Of a stretch of 8,094 nt of DNA, positions 1-6,779 are shown one piece after another; the stretch's first letter is position 1, and the number at the start of each line of letters is the position of its first letter. A program made the position numbers and the translations under genes. The stretch is from positions 1-8,094 of the forward strand of contig JABDJF010000472.1 of assembly GCA_013002645.1 (NCBI GenBank). The letters are read 5' to 3'. This stretch comes from Myxococcales bacterium. Lineage in GTDB: Bacteria; Myxococcota_A; Polyangia; Polyangiales; Houyiibacteriaceae. The notes beneath the pieces were generated by a model, which saw only the letters and a list, made by a program, of their open reading frames with translations, was not told where the DNA came from and made no database searches.

Positions 1-35
1 GGTTTCGGGGCCGTCCTCTTACACCAATGTCTCAT

Positions 36-56
36 GGCGGGTGCTTCGGCGCCGCC
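36..56 (+). terminator. GC-rich hairpin with UUCG tetraloop, possible terminator of a gene left of the window
   Basis: Bases 40-44 pair with 49-53 around the loop TTCG (45-48), giving the very stable C(UUCG)G arrangement. Bases 36-38 pair with 54-56, leaving G39 as a bulge. The T42-G51 pair is a wobble that works only in a plus-strand transcript. The bases after the stem (CTTCT, 57-61) form only a weak U tract, so rho-independent termination is uncertain. No coding region is visible between base 1 and the hairpin, so it would serve a transcript entering from the left. It could equally be an isolated stable hairpin. Confidence 0.35.
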
Positions 57-80
57 CTTCTACCCACCTGGATATGAATG

Positions 81-111
81 GAGGGGCGGGGAAAAAAGCG
101 CGATGTGGGTC
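81..111. repeat. Left inverted-repeat arm
   Basis: This pairs with 245-275. Non-Watson-Crick positions are A82/G274, G89/G267, and three T-G wobbles (T104/G252, T106/G250, T110/G246). All three wobbles pair only in a plus-strand RNA. Confidence 0.8.
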
Positions 112-244
112 GGAGTCGACGTCGCAAGTGACAATCTGCAAGACAGCAACCACCACAGATTGGCGCGCGCGCCGAGGCGAGGCTTGCCTGGTCCCCGGCC
201 CCAAGCCCGACCGACCAGATTTGCAAGCCGAGCCGTTCGATGGA

Positions 245-275
245 GGCCCGCGTCGCGCTTTTTTCCGCGCCCCGC
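245..275. repeat. Right inverted-repeat arm
   Basis: This is the inverted partner of 81-111. It contains the run TCGCGCTTTTTTCC (253-266). The run of six T follows GC-rich sequence but has no compact local hairpin before it, so I do not call it a terminator in its own right. Confidence 0.8.
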
Positions 276-347
276 TATGAAGCCCACGCCTGAAAAAGCA
301 AGGGGATGACCTGGACCCGACCGGGGCTGACTCCTACAGTTCGCGGC

Positions 348-1397
348 ATGACGTTTCGTGGAAACCGCCTGCGTCCGCTTGGCTCGGTGCTCGCAGCTTT
401 CTTCCTGCTGAGCTGCGCCGGCTCTCAAACGACGGGTGCGACGGAGCCACAGGCCGGCGCCGAAGCCCAAGCCTTCGTCGACCCGCTTCCCTCCTGGAAC
501 GACAACCCAACCAAAGCGCGGATCCTCGACTTCGTCCGCGGGGTCACCGACCCTGAGGACCCGGCCTTTGTCGACCCCGAGGATCGGATCGCAACCTTCG
601 ACAACGACGGCACGCTCTGGGTCGAGCAACCCCTCTACACCGAGCTTGCGTTCGCGCTTCACCGGGTCAAGGACCTCGCGAAGGTGCACCCCGAATGGAC
701 CGACCAACAGCCGTTCAAAGCCGTCCTCGAGGACGACCGGGACGCCCTGGTGTCCGCGGGCAGCCGGGGAATGATCGAAATCGTCATGGCTTCGCACACG
801 GGCATGAGCACGACCCTTTTCGACACGATCGTCGCGGAATGGCTGCGGGACGCCCTTCATCCCAAGCTCGAGAAGCCTTACACCGAGCTCTACTATCAAC
901 CCCAGCTCGAGCTGTTGCGCTACCTCGAAGCAAATGGTTTCAAGACGTTCATCGTGTCGGGCGGAAGCGTCGAGTTCATCCGCTTGTTTTCGGAAGAGGT
1001 CTATGGGATTCCGCGAGAACGCGTCATCGGGACGTCGATCGAGACGCGATACGAGGTTCAGGGAGGCAAGCCCACGCTCTTGCGCCTACCTGAAATCGAC
1101 CACGTCGACGACAAGGACGGCAAGCCGGTGGGCATTCACCAGCACATCGGCCGGCGTCCCATCCTGGCGTTTGGAAATTCCGATGGGGACCTCCAGATGC
1201 TGGAGTGGACGACGACGGGCAGCGCCGGAGCGCACCTGGGGCTGCTACTTCACCACGATGATGCCGAACGCGAATACGCTTACGATCGCAACAGCAGCGT
1301 CGGCAAGCTCGATCAGGCGCTTGATTCGGCGGAACAGTCGGGTTGGCTCATCGTCTCGATGAAAAATGACTGGAATGCTGTCTTCGCGGAGAAGTAG
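348..1397 (+). CDS. HAD-superfamily phosphatase, predicted lipoprotein
   Basis: 349-residue predicted phosphohydrolase of the haloacid dehalogenase superfamily, exported and lipid-anchored. The N terminus has basic residues, a hydrophobic stretch and lipobox LLSC (Cys23). The residue after Cys is Ala rather than Asp, so outer-membrane sorting by Lol is expected. HAD motifs appear in order: motif I FDNDGT with nucleophile Asp85 and Asp87, motif II FIVSGG with Ser204, a candidate motif III Lys259 in DGKP, and motif IV GNSDGD at 276-281. The region between motifs I and II fits a C1-type helical cap. The C-terminal SMKNDW segment resembles what I recall from secreted HAD hydrolases that share the FDNDGTLW motif. 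Substrate is unknown. An upstream in-frame ATG at 306 follows AGGGG directly, but would give an unusually long signal peptide, so 348 is preferred despite a weak ribosome binding site. The next lipoprotein gene starts 10 bases after the stop and is probably co-transcribed. Confidence 0.88.
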   Translation: MTFRGNRLRPLGSVLAAFFLLSCAGSQTTGATEPQAGAEAQAFVDPLPSWNDNPTKARILDFVRGVTDPEDPAFVDPEDRIATFDNDGTLWVEQPLYTELAFALHRVKDLAKVHPEWTDQQPFKAVLEDDRDALVSAGSRGMIEIVMASHTGMSTTLFDTIVAEWLRDALHPKLEKPYTELYYQPQLELLRYLEANGFKTFIVSGGSVEFIRLFSEEVYGIPRERVIGTSIETRYEVQGGKPTLLRLPEIDHVDDKDGKPVGIHQHIGRRPILAFGNSDGDLQMLEWTTTGSAGAHLGLLLHHDDAEREYAYDRNSSVGKLDQALDSAEQSGWLIVSMKNDWNAVFAEK

Positions 1398-1407
1398 AGG
1401 TTCGGAG

Positions 1408-2390
1408 ATGACCCGACTGACAATCCGTGGGCTGGCGCTCGCGCTTGCGCTGCTGGGGCTCGCCGCGTGCAAGGATTCCAAGACGGCCGCCGACGCCGCC
1501 GCCGCGGACGACAGCTCGGTTCGTTTGCTGGACAAGGGACAGAGGCCGAGGTCGGAGCTTCGCTACCGCGTATCTGCCGGGACGACGACCAGCTCGACCA
1601 CGACATTTCGGGTGGCGAGCCTCGCCACGAGTGAAACGGACGCGACCCTGACTATCTTGCCGGGACTTCGCCTCGACATCGTGTCCGGTCCCGCAGAGCC
1701 GACCGAGCTCGGCGTGAAATTCAAGGTCGATGTCGTGCGCTCGGAGGCCGTGGTGCCCGACGACTACGGCGAGGACGCGGCCAAACAGCTCCGTGACGGG
1801 GCAGAGCTTGCCGAGGGCATCGGTGGTTGGGTCGAAATGGACGACCGCGGTCAACTGCTGTCGGGCGCCCTGAACGAACAGGCGAAGCGCTCGGATGTCC
1901 CCGTCCGCTTGCTCCGAATGATCGTCAATTCTCGCGAGACACTGACACGCGTCCGACTTCCCGAGGAGAAAGTCGGCCTCGGCGCGCGATGGGAGTCCCG
2001 ACGGCAGATCGAGGCCTACGGATTCGACTTACAGCAGGTGGACACCTATACGCTGGTCGACCGGGTCGGCGACGAGGTGATGCTCAACGTCACCGTGCAA
2101 CAGAGGGCGCTTCCGCAGACCATCGAGTTCCCCGAAGAAGAGATTGCAATCTCGGTCCAGTCGATGGTCTCTCGGGCCGACGGGCAGATCATTCTCAATC
2201 TCCGCGCACTCGAGTCCGATGCGTCGGCCAACGGCACCGCCGAGGATCACCTCCACGTCAAGACCTCCGAGGGCGCCGAGTCGATCGATATCAATGAGGA
2301 GTTCGAGGTTCAGGTCGCCAATACGACGTCGCTCGGCAGCAGCACACCGACGCCGGATGACTCGAAGGCCCGTCGGCGCGACAGGCGGCG

Positions 2391-2394
<4 letters not shown>
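1408..2394 (+). CDS. Predicted lipoprotein of unknown function (DUF6263-like pattern)
   Basis: 328 residues, not assigned to a characterised family. The signal sequence ends in lipobox LAAC (Cys21), followed by a low-complexity Ala/Asp linker. The mature part looks beta-rich and soluble, with no further membrane segments. Its order is: LRYRVSAG near the start, a DDRGQLLS segment, then VGLGARWE followed by TYTLVDRVGDEVMLNVTV. That order (polymer-like strands, 'VG.G..W', then 'Y.L..R.GD...L.V') resembles DUF6263-type secreted proteins as I remember them; this is a weak recollection, not a search result. The C terminus is charged and Arg-rich (RRRDRRR). The start at 1408 is favoured over an in-frame ATG at 1366 because AGAGG (1396-1400) sits 7 bases upstream and the signal peptide then has normal length. 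It lies 10 bp after the HAD gene. Its stop codon overlaps the stop of convergent lepA. Confidence 0.8.
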
Positions 2395-4187
<1,793 letters not shown>

Positions 4188-4235
4188 ACTGCGACCTGTC
4201 TAGCCTCGTGCTAGGCGCGCAGCAATGCGCCGCGG

Positions 4236-4430
4236 TTAACCCTTCTTGGGCGGCGCGGCATCCAGCGACATTTGGCCCGGAAGCTCGTCCTTATGACTCT
4301 CCAAGACGAGGTCGATGCCCTCGCGAATGTAGACGGCGACGGGCACTTTCGTGCGCTCGTGCAGGAGCTTCAGCCGCTCGTTCTGTTCGGGCGTGATGTA
4401 AACCGTCGTCGAGATCTTTTTGCGCGCCAT
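4236..4430 (-). CDS. Small ribbon-helix-helix DNA-binding protein
   Basis: 64-residue predicted regulator. Residues 1-13 (basic, then STTVYIT) form the likely DNA-contacting beta ribbon. PEQNERLKLLHERT (14-27) forms helix 1, and VPVAVYIREGIDLVLESH (29-46) forms helix 2, the RHH (MetJ/Arc, RHH_3-like) arrangement. The proline-rich tail (residues 49-64) is probably disordered. Such proteins act as dimers binding short repeated operators; some are antitoxins, but no toxin gene is adjacent. GGGG about 5 bases before ATG (4430) is a plausible ribosome binding site. The gene is followed after 48 bp by lepA on the same strand, so the two may share a transcript. The gap contains a short hairpin (GGCGC 4214-4218 with GCGCC 4227-4231) without a U tract, so readthrough into lepA is expected. 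Similar short proteins occur in myxobacteria as I recall them; the target is unknown. Confidence 0.85.
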   Translation of the reverse strand: MARKKISTTVYITPEQNERLKLLHERTKVPVAVYIREGIDLVLESHKDELPGQMSLDAAPPKKG

Positions 4431-4451
4431 TCGGACCCCAGAAGTGGCATG

Positions 4452-4480
4452 AAACTACATGGCACCATATATATTGTCAA
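4452..4480 (-). promoter_or_regulatory. Sigma70-type promoter for the RHH-lepA transcript
   Basis: Read on the minus strand, a perfect -35 TTGACA (4480-4475) is followed by a 17-base, AT-rich spacer and TAGTTT (4457-4452) as a -10 with three of six consensus matches. Transcription would begin near 4445, leaving a leader of about 15 bases before the RHH ATG at 4430. TGGCA occurs twice in direct orientation on the plus strand (4445-4449 and 4460-4464), 15 bases apart and flanking the -10. It could be an operator for autoregulation by the RHH protein, though that is speculation. This is the most AT-rich patch in the window. Confidence 0.55.
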
Positions 4481-4571
4481 TCGGACTGCCCCAGACTTGC
4501 GCGGCCCCCGGGATCGACCCTATTGTTATGCCGCAACGGGGCCTTGGGGTATCTCACAAGTGGTCACAAAC

Positions 4572-5255
4572 ATGAGCGATTTCGCGCATGCGTGGGTTGG
4601 TCTCGCCGTCTTGGTGGGTCTGCCGGCGCTGGGATGCAGCCGGGGTGCTTCGAGTACGGTGCCACGGGGCTCGATGGCCAATGCCACCCCGTGCGAAGGG
4701 AGTCAGGTCATCGCGACAGACGTCAACGAAGATGGGCGGGTCGATATTGAACATGTCGAGCGCAACGGCCGTCGCTTCTGCACCAAGGCAGATATGAACT
4801 TCGACGGCAAAGTGGACGTGGAGCGGTTCTACGAGGGGGATGGCGTACAGGTCGCCAAAGAGCGTCACGATTTCGACTTCGACGGGCGTCTCGACCAGCT
4901 GTCGTTTTTCCAGGCTGGCCAGCTCGTGCGCAAAGAGCTCGACACGAACTTCGATAACACGATTGATACATGGCTCTGGTGCGATGGCGGCTGGGTCGTG
5001 CGGGCTGAGCGCGATCGGCAGCGCGACGGAAAGGTCGACGTCTGGGAAGTCTACGAGCAGGGCTTCATCACCGAGGCGAAATACGATGACGACAACAACG
5101 GTCGCGTCGAGAAATGGGATTCGTTTCGCGGGGGCAAGCTGGTGCTGACCCAATATGACGAAAACGGAGACGGAGAACCCGATCGCAGCCAAGACATGCC
5201 ATTGCAGAGCATGGGCCAGGCGGAGGACGCGCTTCGATGCGAGAGCGGCAAATGA
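4572..5255 (+). CDS. Predicted lipoprotein with seven 24-residue EF-loop-like repeats
   Basis: 227 residues. A short signal sequence ends at lipobox ALGC (Cys22). After a Ser/Thr linker, seven tandem units start with a D-x-[DN]-x-[DN]-G-x-x-[DE] loop at residues 50, 74, 100, 124, 148, 172 and 196. The spacing is 24 residues except one of 26. Examples are DVNEDGRVD, DMNFDGKVD and DENGDGEPD. Each loop is followed by a hairpin-like 'Y..G.LV..E' stretch. The loop matches positions 1, 3, 5, 6 and 9 of EF-hand or dockerin calcium loops but lacks a regular acidic residue at position 12, so calcium binding is plausible, not proven. Cys41 and Cys70, before repeats 1 and 2, have counterparts in the next protein and may form a disulfide. 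The ATG at 4572 is chosen because it gives the signal peptide; upstream in-frame starts run antisense into the RHH gene. The ribosome binding site is weak. The stop overlaps the next start, so the two are coupled. Function unknown. Confidence 0.85.
   Translation: MSDFAHAWVGLAVLVGLPALGCSRGASSTVPRGSMANATPCEGSQVIATDVNEDGRVDIEHVERNGRRFCTKADMNFDGKVDVERFYEGDGVQVAKERHDFDFDGRLDQLSFFQAGQLVRKELDTNFDNTIDTWLWCDGGWVVRAERDRQRDGKVDVWEVYEQGFITEAKYDDDNNGRVEKWDSFRGGKLVLTQYDENGDGEPDRSQDMPLQSMGQAEDALRCESGK
4719..5183 (+). repeat. 72-bp-period coding repeats (seven units)
   Basis: Seven units each begin with the codon for the first Asp of a putative metal loop (4719, 4791, 4869, 4941, 5013, 5085, 5157). The period is 72 bp, with one 78-bp unit. 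The units are well diverged at DNA level while the loop residues are kept, which suggests old duplication under protein-level selection rather than a young slippage repeat. Confidence 0.8.
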
Positions 5256-5932
5256 TGAAACAACTACTATTGGTCCTGTTGGGTCTGGTCGTTTTGGGCT
5301 GTGGTTCGAAGGACCCCCAACCGGTCACGAGCCCCGGTTCCGCTCAACCCGAGTCGACGAGCGGCGGGGAGTTTTCTGATGGCGGACGCTGCATGCCCGA
5401 TGGCCCCGGCTACGAGGTTAGCGAGTACGACACCTCGGGCGACACGACGCCCGATGTGCGAAAGCTTTTCAAAACCATGGGCGAGGGCAGCCTTGCACGG
5501 CTCGTTTTGGTGTGTCGGGAGGCGGACTTGAACGGAGACCGTCGCAAAGACATCGTGCGCCTCTACACCGACGAGGGGCGGCCGATGCGCGAAGAGGCGG
5601 ACCGGGATTTCGACGGCCGCATCGACGAAGTGACCCAGTACAGCAACGGCAGGGTGAGCCTCCAGGAAATCGACACGAGCGGTAACGGCATGATCGACAC
5701 GAAGATCTTCTACGAAGGCGGTCAGCCCGTGAGAGCAGAGCGCGACATGAAGAGCCGCAGCACCGTCGCCGAGTGGCGCCCCGATCGCTGGGAGTACTAC
5801 GTCGACGGCCGCACGGTCCGCATCGGTACGGACGTCAACGGTGATGGCAAAGTCGACCGCTGGGACCGCGACGAAGAGCGCCTCCGAAACTCCGCCCTCG
5901 CCAACCAACGCTCAACCGAAGTCAGCCAGTAA
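5252..5932 (+). CDS. Predicted lipoprotein with EF-loop-like repeats, paralogue of the preceding gene
   Basis: 226 residues. The signal peptide is compact, with lipobox VLGC (Cys17). Repeat loops start at residues 60, 92, 117, 141, 165 and 194. DRDFDGRID and DVNGDGKVD are canonical; DTSGDTTPD and DLNGDRRKD are partial. The fifth (DMKSRS, 165-170) has lost its ligands, and its unit is five residues longer (29 instead of 24). I checked the other two frames there and found no hidden consensus loop, so it is decay or divergence rather than a frameshift. Cys47 and Cys88 match Cys41 and Cys70 of the upstream paralogue. The shared phrase VRAERD also supports common descent. The start ATG at 5252 overlaps the upstream stop as ATGA, with GAGAG (5241-5245) 6 bases before. 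The next codon is also ATG (5255) and could be used instead. The pair is predicted to be co-translated and anchored at the envelope. Function unknown. Confidence 0.85.
   Translation: MMKQLLLVLLGLVVLGCGSKDPQPVTSPGSAQPESTSGGEFSDGGRCMPDGPGYEVSEYDTSGDTTPDVRKLFKTMGEGSLARLVLVCREADLNGDRRKDIVRLYTDEGRPMREEADRDFDGRIDEVTQYSNGRVSLQEIDTSGNGMIDTKIFYEGGQPVRAERDMKSRSTVAEWRPDRWEYYVDGRTVRIGTDVNGDGKVDRWDRDEERLRNSALANQRSTEVSQ
5429..5857 (+). repeat. Degenerate coding repeats (six units)
   Basis: The units begin at 5429, 5525, 5600, 5672, 5744 and 5831. Spacings are 96, 75, 72, 72 and 87 bp. They are the same unit type as in the upstream gene, but less regular. Confidence 0.7.
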
Positions 5933-5954
5933 GGGGACACGCTCCCGCTCCACG

Positions 5955-5966
5955 AACGACGTCGTT
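5955..5966. other. 12-bp perfect palindrome in the intergenic gap
   Basis: AACGAC followed by GTCGTT is a perfect dyad lying in the 91-bp gap between the repeat lipoprotein and the pseudouridine synthase gene. It has no loop, so it looks more like a dimeric protein site than a hairpin. A weak promoter-like pair lies just downstream (TTGCGA 5975-5980 and GCAAAT 5997-6002, 16-base spacer), so an operator role for the next gene is possible. Nothing terminator-like with a U tract is visible in this gap. Confidence 0.3.
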
Positions 5967-6023
5967 TCGCACACTTGCGACCCACACCGCGAAAACGCAA
6001 ATCCGCGTGCTAGGTTCCGGGCC

Positions 6024-6779
6024 GTGGAACGCCTTCAAAAGGTCCTCGCCCGAGCCGGGGTTGCGTCGCGGCGTGCGTCCGAAGAGCTCATCGTCGCCGG
6101 TCGCGTGCGGGTGAACGGGCGCGTCGTAACCGAGCTTGGCACCAAGGTCGACCCGCACAAGGATCGCGTCGAAGTCGATGGACGGCGTCTCGTTCCAGAG
6201 AAGCCGGTGTACTATCTCATGCACAAGCCCCGGGAGATGGTGACGACCCTCGACGATCCGGAGGGAAGGGCGACCATTGCGGACCTGCTGCGGAAGATCC
6301 CCGAACGCGTGGTGCCCGTGGGCCGTCTCGACTATCACACGAGCGGCGCGCTTCTGGCGACCAACGACGGCGACATGATCGACGCGCTCCTGCGCCCCGT
6401 GTCCGGAGTGCCAAAGGTCTACGCCGTGAAGTTTCAGGGCCATCTCGACGTCGAGGAGCTCGATGCCCTACGAAACGGCGTGAGGCTCGACGATGGCTAC
6501 CGCACCAAGCCCGCTGAGGGGTTCGTGCTGCGCCAGGAGCAGAACCACACCTGGGTCCAGCTCACCCTGATCGAAGGAAAAAACCGGCAGATTCACCGGA
6601 TGGGCGATGCGATTCACCGCCGGGTGATGCGGCTGGCGCGGCAGTCGTTCGCCGGCATCAGCATCGACGGCCTGCGGCCGGGAGAGTACCGCGAGCTCAA
6701 GCGCGACGAGCTCCAGCAGCTCAAGAAGAAGTTCCTCAATCCGTATCGGCGTGCCCGCGAAGCCTCCACAGGAGGGTGA
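6024..6779 (+). CDS. rRNA pseudouridine synthase, RsuA/RluB/RluE/RluF family
   Basis: 251 residues. The enzyme isomerises a specific uridine in rRNA to pseudouridine in the cytoplasm. The N-terminal S4 RNA-binding domain covers about residues 2-48 (ERLQKVLARAGVASRRASEE... GRVRVNG). The catalytic domain has the motif GRLDYHTSGALL with catalytic Asp103, followed by TNDGD, then KVYAV (131-135) and EGKNRQIHRM (184-193), typical of this family. The order and spacing fit RluB (23S) or RsuA (16S), and I cannot separate them safely; RluB-like is slightly preferred from the central motifs. The start is GTG at 6024, which gives a normal S4 start, with AGG at 6012-6014 nearby. In-frame ATGs further upstream lie inside the preceding lipoprotein gene and give unrelated residues. 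The C-terminal tail is short and basic (FLNPYRRARE). The last 44 bp overlap the end of the convergent RND gene. Confidence 0.95.
   Translation: MERLQKVLARAGVASRRASEELIVAGRVRVNGRVVTELGTKVDPHKDRVEVDGRRLVPEKPVYYLMHKPREMVTTLDDPEGRATIADLLRKIPERVVPVGRLDYHTSGALLATNDGDMIDALLRPVSGVPKVYAVKFQGHLDVEELDALRNGVRLDDGYRTKPAEGFVLRQEQNHTWVQLTLIEGKNRQIHRMGDAIHRRVMRLARQSFAGISIDGLRPGEYRELKRDELQQLKKKFLNPYRRAREASTGG

Larger units (their letters stand above)
79..275. mobile_element. MITE-like non-autonomous element with terminal inverted repeats and 6-bp direct repeats
   Basis: The left arm (81-111) and right arm (245-275) are inverted copies matching at 26 of 31 positions. A 21-base core (83-103 against 253-273) has one mismatch and includes AAAAAAGCGCGA and its complement. 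The perfect hexamer TATGAA lies directly outside both ends, at 73-78 and 276-281, as expected for a target-site duplication. The roughly 133-bp interior has no convincing ORF, so transposition would need a transposase supplied in trans. The interior can fold: 132-138 with 156-162, a 12-bp palindrome at 162-173, and 181-193 with 213-229. That leaves open a structured RNA instead of, or as well as, a mobile element. No second copy is seen in this window. The IR geometry is seen directly; the mobile-element reading is inference. Confidence 0.45.

Noticed and set aside
60..899. 279-codon minus-strand ORF antisense to the HAD gene
   Set aside because: It runs opposite the clear HAD catalytic motifs and spans the inverted-repeat element. 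Its residues are low-complexity with no recognisable domain, typical of antisense frames in GC-rich coding DNA.
4214..4231. Hairpin between the RHH gene and lepA as a terminator
   Set aside because: The stem is only 5 bp with an 8-base loop and there is no U tract, so it is unlikely to stop transcription.
4503..4543. GGCCCC / GGGGCC inverted repeat before the first repeat lipoprotein
   Set aside because: Only 6 bp with a 29-base loop in GC-rich DNA, which is expected by chance.
4272..4571. N-terminal extension of the first repeat lipoprotein back to 4272
   Set aside because: It would read antisense through the RHH gene and its promoter and would bury the signal peptide 100 residues inside. 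The ATG at 4572 fits a lipoprotein.
4554..5192. 212-codon minus-strand ORF antisense to the first repeat lipoprotein
   Set aside because: Its periodic look is the mirror image of the 72-bp repeats on the plus strand. The plus strand has the signal peptide and metal-loop consensus.
5267..5908. 213-codon minus-strand ORF antisense to the second repeat lipoprotein
   Set aside because: Same reason: a shadow of the repeat-coding strand, with no plausible start context or domain.
5841..6023. Upstream extension of the pseudouridine synthase
   Set aside because: The extra 61 residues lie partly in the previous gene and do not resemble the family. The GTG at 6024 begins exactly at the S4 domain.
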